From positions 47,126 through 111,125 of the forward strand of contig NZ_ARZY01000012.1 of assembly GCF_000568405.1 (NCBI RefSeq): 64,000 nucleotides of DNA, given 5' to 3'. Origin of the DNA: Catenovulum agarivorans DS-2 (lineage in GTDB: Bacteria; Pseudomonadota; Gammaproteobacteria; Enterobacterales; Alteromonadaceae). A program made the translations under genes and the position numbers. This document shows, one piece after another, positions 1-7,517 of this stretch (positions are counted from its first letter, which is position 1; every line of letters starts with the position of its first letter). The notes under the pieces were generated by a model. That model did not search any database and was not told the DNA's origin. It saw only the letters and a program-made list of their open reading frames with translations.

Positions 1-500
1 GGCTCAATTACACTAAAGGCGTTCTCAAATTGCTCCACCAACTGACTCAGTATTTGAGAAAACGCTTGTTTATCAGCTTTGTAATTAGCTTGATTTAACA
101 AGCCACGTGCAACAGTCAATTGTTGTTGTTTCACTTGAGCAATAACCAAGTGCTCGTGGTTATATAAAGCTTGATTCACATCGAGCAAAGACTGATACAA
201 CCCAGCGTATTGATTGTTAAGAATGAGCTTTAAATCAACCAAAGATTGCGCTAGCTTTTGTACGGCACCAGCATATTTTTCCTGCCATTTTTCATCGCCT
301 GTGTAAGCGTAGGTGACTAATGAGCTGGTTAGAACCTCTTCTTGCAATTTAACTTCTGAAGTTAATTCAACAAAATGAATATAGTCTTGAGTTTGGTTTT
401 TTTGTACCGCAGCTACCTTGGTTAAACCAACTAACAACACAGAGACGGTTAATCCAATAAACCCTAAAAATTTACACAAGTGGCTATTTTTTCCAGTCAT
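1..500 (-). CDS. Membrane sensor protein, N-terminal part (cut by window edge)
   Basis: An open frame runs from an ATG at 500 to the window edge with no stop. It encodes about 166 residues. One hydrophobic segment (residues about 9-30) is followed by a helical region rich in Gln, Leu and Glu, which looks like an extracytoplasmic four-helix-bundle sensor domain. The start ATG overlaps the stop of the upstream solute-binding gene (ATGA), so the two are probably co-translated. Given an HD-GYP response regulator two genes upstream, a histidine kinase or diguanylate cyclase output is likely, but no catalytic domain lies inside the window. The membrane and helical features are seen; the role is inferred. 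Confidence 0.65.
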   Translation of the reverse strand, partial: MTGKNSHLCKFLGFIGLTVSVLLVGLTKVAAVQKNQTQDYIHFVELTSEVKLQEEVLTSSLVTYAYTGDEKWQEKYAGAVQKLAQSLVDLKLILNNQYAGLYQSLLDVNQALYNHEHLVIAQVKQQQLTVARGLLNQANYKADKQAFSQILSQLVEQFENAFSVIE

Positions 501-1300
501 AGCGCATCTCCCAAAATCACAGACTCATACTTAAAGCCATTGCGCTGTAAAATTTGTTTATAAGCATCCGTTTTTATTAAAACTTGCACTTGTTGTTCAA
601 TTTGTTTGATTAACGCCTCTGCCTGTGGATGTTTTTTAGAAACTGCGATAGAAACGGGCAACTTATAAATGCTGGGCGTTAATACTTTAAATGCACTATT
701 CAACCCCAATTTATCCGACAGCTTGCGAAAGAAATGTTGATTATTAAGGGCAATATCATAACGGCCTGCAAATAAACCTCTTAGCTGCTCTTGCGAATCG
801 TTTACAAATCGCTTTTTAAGATATTTGGCGGTGTCAAACTGGTCACCATAAGTCCAGCCGTATATAACACCTAGTTTATAGGGCGCAAGCTGCAATAATT
901 GGCCTGTGTATGCCACCGAACTGTCCGCACGAACAATTAAGTCTTGAGTTTCATAAATGTGTGGCGTTTTCGTGAACAGCGCTATTTTGTTGCGTTCATC
1001 GGTAGCCGACAAATTCATCACCACATCTTGCTGGCCAGCTTCTAATTCAGCCAGCAGCAAACGCATATTCGGATATCGAGTCAGCTCAATTTGGTAATTC
1101 AATTGGTTAGCAATTAAACTAAATACCTCGTACGATACCCCTTTGAATACGCCGTTGTTATCCACGTAATAAAAAGGTGGGAAGTCTTGCGGTGCCCCAA
1201 CACGCAGGGTTTTAACCTTATCATTTGCAACGGCCAAATGTACTGAAAAAATCATTACAAGCTTTAGTGAAAAGCTAACCCAGTAACGCATTGTCTTCAC
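497..1300 (-). CDS. Periplasmic solute-binding protein, SBP_bac_3 family
   Basis: 267 residues with an N-terminal signal peptide (hydrophobic core about residues 8-24, probable cut after AVA). The mature part has the layout of family 3 (polar amino-acid type) binding proteins: a beta strand followed by a DFPPFYY segment, a GVSYEVF helix, and the NLSATDER region near residue 96. No ABC permease or ATPase lies nearby. It sits between a response regulator (52-base gap) and a membrane sensor (overlapping start), so it may present a ligand to that sensor rather than feed a transporter. The family is clear; ligand and signalling role are inferred. Confidence 0.8.
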   Translation of the reverse strand: MKTMRYWVSFSLKLVMIFSVHLAVANDKVKTLRVGAPQDFPPFYYVDNNGVFKGVSYEVFSLIANQLNYQIELTRYPNMRLLLAELEAGQQDVVMNLSATDERNKIALFTKTPHIYETQDLIVRADSSVAYTGQLLQLAPYKLGVIYGWTYGDQFDTAKYLKKRFVNDSQEQLRGLFAGRYDIALNNQHFFRKLSDKLGLNSAFKVLTPSIYKLPVSIAVSKKHPQAEALIKQIEQQVQVLIKTDAYKQILQRNGFKYESVILGDAL

Positions 1301-1352
1301 CTTGTTTTTGCTATTTGTTTAACCACGTTTAATGCTTAGTTAATTAAACAAA

Positions 1353-2387
1353 TTAGTCTATTTGATCTTTATACTTTTGCTGAATTTCACGAACTCTAGG
1401 CAAACATTCAATAAATAATGGAACAAGTTGAGGGTCAAAATGCTGGCCAGCTTCCTCTTGCAACAAAGCGATAGCTTGTTCTTCTGACCAAGCTTTTTTG
1501 TAGGGACGCTCACTGGTTAATGCATCAAATACATCAGCAATTGCGACAATACGACCAGACAATGGAATATCTTCTCCAACCAAGCCAGATGGATAACCTT
1601 TGCCATTCCATTTTTCATGATGGGTTAAAGCAACTTCTCGTGCTAGTTGCAGTATGGGTGACGGGTGGTCTCCGATAATATCAACGCCATATTGCGTGTG
1701 TTTTTGCATAATGGCCCACTCTTCGGCATCTAATTTTCCTGGCTTTAATAAAACGCGATCAGGAATACCTATTTTGCCAATATCGTGCATCGGCGCTGCA
1801 TTGTACAAAAGTTCGCACCACTCTTCTGGTTGACCCATTGCTTCAGCCAGAAAACGTGCAAACCAACTCATACGAATAACATGTGTACCAGTTTCGTTGT
1901 CTTTATATTCGGCAGCGCGACCAAGCCTACGAATAATTTCGATACGAGATTCATTTAATTCACGGGTTCGTTCTTTAACTAAAGCTTCTAAATGGCGAGA
2001 TTGATTATATAACGACAATTGCGAGTGAACGCGCGCTAATACAATTGCTGGGCTAACAGGCTTAGTGATGTAGTCGACTGCTCCTAATTCGAATCCATGT
2101 TGCTCGTCTTGCGTTTCAGTTTTTGCAGTAACAAAAATAATTGGAATATGCGCGGTAGCAGGGTTTGACTTTAACGCTTGACATACTTGGTAACCATCCA
2201 TCTCTGGCATCATGACATCAAGTAATATTAAGTCGGGTTTGTCTTGTCCTTGGGCAATTTGTAGCGCTAGTTTGCCAGTTAAGGCGGCTTTTATCTTATA
2301 TTCATGCTTAAGTATACCTGAGAGTATTGCAATATTGTCAGGTGTATCGTCTACCACTAATATGGTTGCTTTGGTTTGTTCTGTCAT
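1353..2387 (-). CDS. Response regulator with HD-GYP phosphodiesterase output (RpfG type)
   Basis: The N-terminal receiver domain (about residues 5-125) has the acidic pair VVDD and the phosphoacceptor Asp in LLDVMMPEMDG. The C-terminal HD-GYP domain (about 145-340) keeps HDIGKIGIPD and HHEKWNGKGYP, so it should be an active cyclic-di-GMP phosphodiesterase. The start chosen is ATG 2387, because GGAG lies 7-10 bases before it; an in-frame upstream start would add eight residues but lacks this site. It is the first gene of a minus-strand cluster with a solute-binding protein and a membrane sensor, so it is probably phosphorylated by a kinase of that system. Confidence 0.9.
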   Translation of the reverse strand: MTEQTKATILVVDDTPDNIAILSGILKHEYKIKAALTGKLALQIAQGQDKPDLILLDVMMPEMDGYQVCQALKSNPATAHIPIIFVTAKTETQDEQHGFELGAVDYITKPVSPAIVLARVHSQLSLYNQSRHLEALVKERTRELNESRIEIIRRLGRAAEYKDNETGTHVIRMSWFARFLAEAMGQPEEWCELLYNAAPMHDIGKIGIPDRVLLKPGKLDAEEWAIMQKHTQYGVDIIGDHPSPILQLAREVALTHHEKWNGKGYPSGLVGEDIPLSGRIVAIADVFDALTSERPYKKAWSEEQAIALLQEEAGQHFDPQLVPLFIECLPRVREIQQKYKDQID

Positions 2388-2707
2388 AATGCGTCTCCAT
2401 ACAAAAACCACTAACTAAAGCAATTAGTTAAGTCAGTTGGGCCCAACACAGCGAAGCGGTGCTTGAACTTTAATTCGAGCTATACATCTCTATTTAAAGT
2501 GCAATTTTCACCCTGCCCACACAAAGATTAGCAGATTTTGTAGATTATAGTAATCTTCTAACTGATGGATATGACGATAAAATGACCATGGGTAGTTACA
2601 AACAGAACGAAAGTCACATTGCGACACTTTCGCTTATAACAATTAAACCTAAACCACCTGCACACCGTACTAATAACAACTAACAAATTATAAGCAGGAC
2701 ATTAAAT
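2388..2707. other. Intergenic region with a short palindrome
   Basis: A 320-base spacer between divergent genes. It holds a perfect 12-base palindrome (GTTGGGCCCAAC, 2436-2447). Next to it, 2451-2464 is a 14-base stretch whose complement recurs at 25480-25493 in the 25 kb repeat region. No gene or convincing promoter was recognised. Confidence 0.4.
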
Positions 2708-2884
2708 ATGTTGTCATTTTTCAAAAAAGATCCAATCAAAAAACTGAATAAACTATATGCAGCTAAACTTGAACAAGCGATGTGGGCGCAAAGAAATGGG
2801 GACATCAGGTCTTATGCCATGCTAACCGCAGAGGCAGAGAAAATAGCTGAAGAAATTGAACAGCTAAAAAATTCGAGCCAGTAA
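2708..2884 (+). CDS. Small DUF6435-like protein
   Basis: A 58-residue gene with an AGGAC ribosome-binding site nine bases before its ATG. The product is charged and probably all-helical: it starts with a short FFKKDP segment, followed by KLNKLYAAKLEQAM and the block QRNGDIRSYAMLTAEAEKI. This block matches what I recall of the DUF6435 family of small proteins in marine gammaproteobacteria, of unknown function. There is no signal peptide or membrane segment, so it is probably cytoplasmic. It converges on efpL and shares a terminator hairpin with it. Confidence 0.72.
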   Translation: MLSFFKKDPIKKLNKLYAAKLEQAMWAQRNGDIRSYAMLTAEAEKIAEEIEQLKNSSQ

Positions 2885-2959
2885 GTATAAACCGTTAAAC
2901 AAGCAAAGTAGACTTTTGTGTGAAATAAATAAAACGCAATATAAAATATGCGGGAAAAC

Positions 2960-2990
2960 AACTAAAGCAACATTGCGTCGCTTTAGTTTT
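2960..2990. terminator. Bidirectional terminator hairpin
   Basis: A perfect 9-base inverted repeat (AACTAAAGC / GCTTTAGTT) with an 11-base loop, followed by T's on the plus strand and with A/T-rich flank on the other side. It lies between the convergent ends of the DUF6435-like gene and efpL, so it can serve both. Confidence 0.65.
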
Positions 2991-2998
2991 AGCAAACT

Positions 2999-3565
2999 TT
3001 ATGCTCGACCCATAAAACGAACTTCTTCAGTGTTCACTTTTACCCGGTCACCAGTAGAAATATGCTCTGGTACTTGAATAACCAAACCTGTGGTCAAAGT
3101 AGCAGGTTTAGTACGTGCACTAGCAGATGCACCTTTAATTGATGGTGCGGTTTCAGTAATCACTAGCTCAACACTCGGTGGTAATTCAACCATTACTGGG
3201 TTGCCTTCAACCAATACCACAACCAAACCTTGGGTATCGTCAGCAATAAATTTAGCTTCTTCTTCAATGGTCTCTTTATTTAAGTGGTACGGCGTATAGT
3301 CTTCGCTGTCCATAAATACAAACTCATCACCATCCATATAAGAGAAAGTCACAGGACGACGCGCTAAATCAGCCACATTCAGCATATCTTCGGCTTTAAA
3401 TGTATGGTCAATTTTGCCACCCGTAACCACATTGTACATGCGCATACGGTACAAACTTCCACCAGCTCTACCTTGTGGCACAGAGCGCTCAATATCTCGA
3501 ACAATTACCACACCACCATCAAACTCGATGGCCATATTTTTTTTAATTTCACTTGCCTTTGGCAT
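2999..3565 (-). CDS. efpL: Elongation factor P-like protein EfpL (YeiP)
   Basis: 188 residues, the usual length, with three EF-P-like beta-barrel domains. The C-terminal half carries the family signature [20 protein letters not shown] and ends in MGRA. It is told from EF-P by Arg33 at the tip of the first-domain loop (PQGRAGG), which matches Arg33 of E. coli YeiP/EfpL; EF-P has a modified lysine there. The family binds ribosomes stalled on proline-rich and some other motifs and relieves the stall. It is transcribed alone and divergently from the Xre/RES toxin-antitoxin genes. Confidence 0.93.
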   Translation of the reverse strand: MPKASEIKKNMAIEFDGGVVIVRDIERSVPQGRAGGSLYRMRMYNVVTGGKIDHTFKAEDMLNVADLARRPVTFSYMDGDEFVFMDSEDYTPYHLNKETIEEEAKFIADDTQGLVVVLVEGNPVMVELPPSVELVITETAPSIKGASASARTKPATLTTGLVIQVPEHISTGDRVKVNTEEVRFMGRA

Positions 3566-3675
3566 AACTAAGCCCTTAAACGCTTATAGAAAATTTTCGC
3601 GAATTTAGCAGAAAGCGTAAGCGTCGCCAAGTAGAGTTTAGTTAGATTTTTTTACATCATGTGATATATTAAAAT

Positions 3676-3689
3676 CTATCATTTGATAG
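3676..3689. promoter_or_regulatory. Palindromic operator-like site before Xre/RES genes
   Basis: The inverted repeat CTATCA-TT-TGATAG ends inside the AGGAG ribosome-binding region (3688-3692) of the antitoxin gene. A further TGATA half-site lies just upstream (3662-3666). Toxin-antitoxin operons of this kind are commonly autoregulated, so this is a likely binding site for the antitoxin complex; that part is inferred. Confidence 0.5.
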
Positions 3690-3699
3690 GAGTGCATCT

Positions 3700-4137
3700 A
3701 TGAATCAATTTAATCCAATTATTGAAGAAACAACGAGCGTTTGGGACAGTGTAGGTATTCCACCACGTGGGAATGAATTGTACGCAGCACTCAACAAAGG
3801 ATTATCATTTGATGTTTTTCGACAAATATCAGAGTTAACTCAGTTAGATAAAAAAGAAATTGCCAATGTTATTCATTTGGCACCTGCTACATTGGCAAGG
3901 CGGGCAAAAGCGGGACATTTTAATCGTGAAGAAAGCGATAAGTTTTACCGCTTCACCGAAGTGGTGAACGCCGCGGTTGAATTATTTGAAGGTGACCTTA
4001 CGGCCGCTAATCAATGGCTTAAACGCCCAGTTAAAGGCTTAGGTGGAAAAAAGCCGATTGAAATGTTAGGCACCAGCGCTGAGAGCGAAGCTGTGTTAGA
4101 CCTAATCGGACGACTAGAACACGGCGTATTTGCGTGA
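3700..4137 (+). CDS. Antitoxin of the Xre/MbcA/ParS family (DUF2384)
   Basis: 145 residues. The N-terminal half contains an Xre-like helix-turn-helix (about residues 45-75, with LDKKEIANVIHLAPATLARRA). The C-terminal half is the MbcA/ParS/Xre toxin-binding domain, ending in the typical LIGRLEHGVFA. It is the first gene of a two-gene operon whose second gene encodes a RES-domain toxin, and the two overlap by four bases (GTGA). In this family the antitoxin blocks the toxin active site and represses its own promoter. A palindrome over the ribosome-binding site supports autoregulation. Confidence 0.92.
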   Translation: MNQFNPIIEETTSVWDSVGIPPRGNELYAALNKGLSFDVFRQISELTQLDKKEIANVIHLAPATLARRAKAGHFNREESDKFYRFTEVVNAAVELFEGDLTAANQWLKRPVKGLGGKKPIEMLGTSAESEAVLDLIGRLEHGVFA

Positions 4138-4589
4138 TAGCCATCTATAGAATTGTTAAAAAGAAATGGGCAGCTTCAGCTTTTGATGGTGAAGGCGCAC
4201 GTTTATTTGGCGGCCGTTGGAATAACAAAGGCAAAGCCTGTATTTATGCTGCAAGCAGTGAATCTTTAGCCTTGTTGGAAATTCTGGTTCACTTGGAATC
4301 AGATGCAATTTTAAACTCATACACCCTGCTAAAATCAAAACTTCCAACTACAGAAATAATGACATTAGGTACACTACCTAAAAATTGGCAAGCAGAGCCT
4401 GCACCAGCACAAACAGCCGTAATTGGTGATCAGTGGCTCAAAAGTGGAAAGAGTTTAGCCTTACAAGTACCAAGCGTAATCGTACCGCGTGAATATAACT
4501 ATTTAATAAACCCCTTACATCCAGCAATGAAAACTGTGTTAGCGTCAGTTGAAGAAATTGAAATTAGTATAGATTCAAGATTGGTTTGA
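4134..4589 (+). CDS. RES-domain toxin
   Basis: 151 residues, the usual size for the family. It starts with GTG at 4134, overlapping the antitoxin stop. The RES signature is visible: YRIVKKKW near the start, GARLFGGRWNNKG around residues 24-36, and ASSESLALLEILVHLE around residues 43-58, including the conserved Arg and Glu. RES toxins degrade cellular NAD+ and stop growth when free of antitoxin. The gene is intact and paired with its cognate antitoxin type, so the module is probably functional. Confidence 0.92.
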   Translation: MIAIYRIVKKKWAASAFDGEGARLFGGRWNNKGKACIYAASSESLALLEILVHLESDAILNSYTLLKSKLPTTEIMTLGTLPKNWQAEPAPAQTAVIGDQWLKSGKSLALQVPSVIVPREYNYLINPLHPAMKTVLASVEEIEISIDSRLV

Positions 4590-4705
4590 GCCATAGCTAC
4601 TGATACGCCTCTCCAGACACCTCTGAAAACTGAATAAACTTTAGCCTAGTACTAAATGGAAGTTGTGTTAAAATCAATTCAAAGTTAAACACTGAGGGTG
4701 TCTCA

Positions 4706-4963
4706 ATGCCAAACGTAATTGTGAATAAAAAAGCTAAGGTAAGCCGCAGTCAAAAAAATGCGTTAGGTGATTGGAAAAAACTTAGTACCTATGCCCATTA
4801 CGGCTCTGTAGCCGCACAAAAACTGGCTAAACAACAAGGTGTTGCAATAACTGTAATTGAGAACGGTAGTGTGGTAAAAATTGCGCCAGATGGCAGTAAA
4901 ACAAAGGTTGAACGCAAATCAACTTCAACACCTGCAACCTTCCATCCTCTTCAACTTGGCTAA
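4706..4963 (+). CDS. Small partner protein of zeta-like ATPase (possible antitoxin)
   Basis: An 85-residue basic protein of no family I can name. The first half is rich in Lys/Arg/Gln (KKAKVSRSQKNALGDWKKL), the middle has AAQKLAKQQGVAITVIENG, and the tail is low in complexity. Only two bases separate its stop from the start of the following P-loop gene, so they form an operon. Such tight pairing with a COG4185/zeta-like protein suggests an antitoxin or chaperone role. This is inferred from position only; it does not resemble the classical epsilon antitoxin. Confidence 0.6.
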   Translation: MPNVIVNKKAKVSRSQKNALGDWKKLSTYAHYGSVAAQKLAKQQGVAITVIENGSVVKIAPDGSKTKVERKSTSTPATFHPLQLG

Positions 4964-4965
4964 AC

Positions 4966-5616
4966 ATGCCTAGAGTAAGATTAATTGCAGGGCCGAATGG
5001 TTCTGGTAAAACGACCCTTTTCAAAACGCTTCAACAACACCAAGACGTACATTTTGGCCAATATATAAACCCAGATGACGTCGCAGACACTTTAAAAGGC
5101 TTCAAACCAACAAATTCTGCCAAGCCACTTATTGACGATGATAGATATAAAGCAGCACAAAATATATGTGTAGGGTTGCGTGACAAGTATTTAGAACAGG
5201 GTTTATCTTTAACCTATGAATCTGTGATGAGCCATGCGAGCCACCTCGACTATATTAAAACGGCAAACTCCAAAGGCTTTAAAACTTACCTGTACTACAC
5301 TTGCATTAACGACCCTGACGTCAATATTGAGCGTGTTTCTGCACGAGTTAAAACAGGAGGCCACCCTGTACCAACCGACAAAATTGTAAAGCGCTATTTT
5401 GCTAGCCTAGAGCAGCTATTTGAAATGGCTTCAATTTGCCACAGAGCTTACTTTTTTGACAACTCGTTTACCCAAGAATTATTTGCCGAAAAATCAGAAA
5501 ATAACCTATTAAAAATAGACCAATCGAGATACAACCAAATTGCCCCAATTTGGTTTCAAGAATATGTACTAAGCAAGTGGGATAAGGATTTACTGAGGTT
5601 GATTGAGTATTCGTAA
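4966..5616 (+). CDS. Zeta toxin-like P-loop protein (COG4185 type)
   Basis: 216 residues. The Walker A motif GPNGSGKTT lies at residues 9-17, right at the N-terminus. It is followed by INPDDVA (about 34-40) and the YESVMSH segment, an arrangement seen in zeta-toxin and COG4185 kinase-like proteins, which phosphorylate small or nucleotide-sugar substrates. RVKTGGHPVPTDKIVKRY matches the conserved second-half block of this family, including the Arg and Lys used for phosphate contacts. It follows an 85-residue partner by two bases. Toxicity and substrate are unproven. Confidence 0.78.
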   Translation: MPRVRLIAGPNGSGKTTLFKTLQQHQDVHFGQYINPDDVADTLKGFKPTNSAKPLIDDDRYKAAQNICVGLRDKYLEQGLSLTYESVMSHASHLDYIKTANSKGFKTYLYYTCINDPDVNIERVSARVKTGGHPVPTDKIVKRYFASLEQLFEMASICHRAYFFDNSFTQELFAEKSENNLLKIDQSRYNQIAPIWFQEYVLSKWDKDLLRLIEYS

Positions 5617-5635
5617 ATCTATGGTGGCCTGATGT

Positions 5636-6130
5636 TTAACCGCACCAATTTATTGAATAATACCCATCAGCCACAGCACGATGAAAACTCGAATAGGGCC
5701 AGTCTTTTACCTGACAAACCAAACCATGTTTTAGCGGATTAATATGTACATAATTGATATGGTTGATCAAATCAGCCTCATTACGAATGGTATGTTCCCA
5801 GAACCGCTTTTGCCAGATTGGGCTATCAGTAAAATGTGATCTTGTGCCAGATGACATTTCCGATTTAGATAAAAGATAGCGAAATCGTTTTTTGATTTCG
5901 CGCCAACGCCCAGAATAATCACAATCCCCTTCAGGCAAAGTCCAGACTGCATGTAAATGATTTGGCAACACCACCCAAGCTTCAATTGTAAACGGCCTCT
6001 GCTGCTTTACTCGACGTACCGCCTCACGCAATAAATCCACTTGCTCAACCAGCAACTGACTCTTTTTATCCTGCAAACTCACCGTAAAAAAATATGACCC
6101 ACCTTCCACATACATCCTTCTATACCGCAT
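5636..6130 (-). CDS. REP-associated tyrosine transposase (RAYT)
   Basis: 164 residues of the Y1 transposase (IS200-like) superfamily. The HUH metal site is seen as LPNHLHAVW, and the catalytic Tyr in YVHINPLKHG. The early YFFTVSLQDK and PIWQKRFWEHTIR blocks are typical of RAYTs. RAYTs are single-copy chromosomal enzymes that nick REP hairpins next to a GTAG tetranucleotide. A REP with GTAG lies 37 bases upstream of the start, and related hairpins lie at 10.45-10.64 kb. The gene is intact. Its stop faces the stop of the zeta-like gene, with a 19-base gap. Confidence 0.92.
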   Translation of the reverse strand: MRYRRMYVEGGSYFFTVSLQDKKSQLLVEQVDLLREAVRRVKQQRPFTIEAWVVLPNHLHAVWTLPEGDCDYSGRWREIKKRFRYLLSKSEMSSGTRSHFTDSPIWQKRFWEHTIRNEADLINHINYVHINPLKHGLVCQVKDWPYSSFHRAVADGYYSINWCG

Positions 6131-6166
6131 CCCTGCCCTCCATTTTTATCTTTGCCACATCCTATT

Positions 6167-6197
6167 GTAGGTCTGGTAAGCCAGAGGCGCACCTGAC
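6167..6197 (+). repeat. REP hairpin with GTAG, copy 1
   Basis: GTAG (6167-6170) is followed by a 7-base stem (GTCTGGT / ACCTGAC, one mismatch) around the 13-base core AAGCCAGAGGCGC. The same 31 bases occur in inverted orientation at 10613-10643. It lies just upstream of the RAYT start. Confidence 0.8.
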
Positions 6198-6320
6198 AAT
6201 TTTGAGGTGAGTCGAAGATTGGCATCCGTTCACTGAACAGCCGTCTTATCTTGAGCTCACTTCCCACTTAGAACAAAACACCACTTGTAACTGCTTGGCC
6301 CAGCTCCCCTTGAGCGAAAT

Positions 6321-7463
6321 TTAATATTTCTCCCAGGCATTCCTAACTTCCGAAAATTCAATGTCAGATTTAGATATATCAAACCAATCATTAACAACGT
6401 TCGGTATAGTCATATTTTTGAGTGAATAATAGTCTTTCAACGCAGAAGCCAACCTTACGGCACAGCTTCTTAAATTTATTTTAAATTCAAACTCGATATT
6501 TAACTCTTGAGTACTCGGATTCGTCTCGGTCAATAATCTCAACAATCTATTTTGAACTTTTTTATCTAAATTTGAGGTAAACGATTGAGGATTATTTTTT
6601 ACGATATCAATTACAACCCAAAGAGCTTGCGTAAGCATGTTTGTATTATTCCAAGTAATAAATTGCCCCAACATTTCAGTTAAGTCTGTTTGGTATTCCT
6701 TACCGCTTTGAGTTTTTAACATAACTGGAATCGCTAGAAGTGCATCTCTTTGAACTTCGATATCACATGACAGCATATTTGTTTCAATTTTATTTAAAAC
6801 AATATCAACACTTTCTGGTTTTAAATCACAAAACGCAGCTTCAGCCTTTAAGGTATTTATACCTAGCTCTTCCATTCCTACTATTATGCGGGTTAATTCT
6901 AGAATTATTGCTTGCTCATTATTATCTAATTTTGGTAAGACTACCGAGCTAAGAATTTTGACTACTTCGTTGAATCTCAGATTAAACTCTTTGTCACCCC
7001 CAAAAAACAAATACCGTTCTTTTGGCTCATTTTTTTCTTGTTCGACCCATTGTTTGTCTGTATCCCACCACTCAATCAATTTATGCGCAAAATATTTGAT
7101 ATCGTCTTGCCCCCAGATGTTTATATGAGGGCGACTTGCACCAGCTATCTCATCTAACAAACTAATTTTGCCACCTAACAAACTAAACCCATTTTCCTTA
7201 CCTCTAATGGGAAAAGTCTCGGTATAAATATACTTTTTAAAATTTGCCAAAGTATCGACATCTTGAGGTTTAGGTAAGTTTAAATATGCAAATCTGTAGT
7301 AAATAGATTTTTCAGGCAAACCAAATTTATCAGTTTGTTGGTATAAACCATCTGCAAATTTGTTCTGCTCTTCACTATTAAGTAAATCAAGCGAAATTAA
7401 AGTGTCACAGCTTGCTATTGCCCATTCACGCTTTGCTTGATTTTTTGTAGTTAAATTATCCAA
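6321..7463 (-). CDS. C-terminal remainder of the SIR2 gene, split off by an in-frame TAG
   Basis: The frame here is the same as that of the SIR2 gene upstream. Only one TAG (7518-7520) separates the two, and codons 7517-7464 are open. No ATG occurs until about residue 194; the only early start is a TTG at 7463 with no good ribosome-binding site. The protein (380 residues from that TTG) is mostly helical, with no motif I recognise. The simplest reading is that this is the C-terminal part of a protein of about 1320 residues cut by a nonsense mutation or sequence error. A separately translated second gene or stop-codon readthrough remains possible. Confidence 0.6.
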   Translation of the reverse strand: MDNLTTKNQAKREWAIASCDTLISLDLLNSEEQNKFADGLYQQTDKFGLPEKSIYYRFAYLNLPKPQDVDTLANFKKYIYTETFPIRGKENGFSLLGGKISLLDEIAGASRPHINIWGQDDIKYFAHKLIEWWDTDKQWVEQEKNEPKERYLFFGGDKEFNLRFNEVVKILSSVVLPKLDNNEQAIILELTRIIVGMEELGINTLKAEAAFCDLKPESVDIVLNKIETNMLSCDIEVQRDALLAIPVMLKTQSGKEYQTDLTEMLGQFITWNNTNMLTQALWVVIDIVKNNPQSFTSNLDKKVQNRLLRLLTETNPSTQELNIEFEFKINLRSCAVRLASALKDYYSLKNMTIPNVVNDWFDISKSDIEFSEVRNAWEKY

Positions 7464-7517
7464 TAATGTGCGAATTTTATCTCTATCAAGCCCTAACGAG
7501 CTTTCATCTGATAGGGC

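Noticed and set aside
5636..6130. Active IS200 insertion sequence
   Set aside because: The protein has RAYT-type blocks, is single in the window and is accompanied by REP hairpins rather than IS200 ends.
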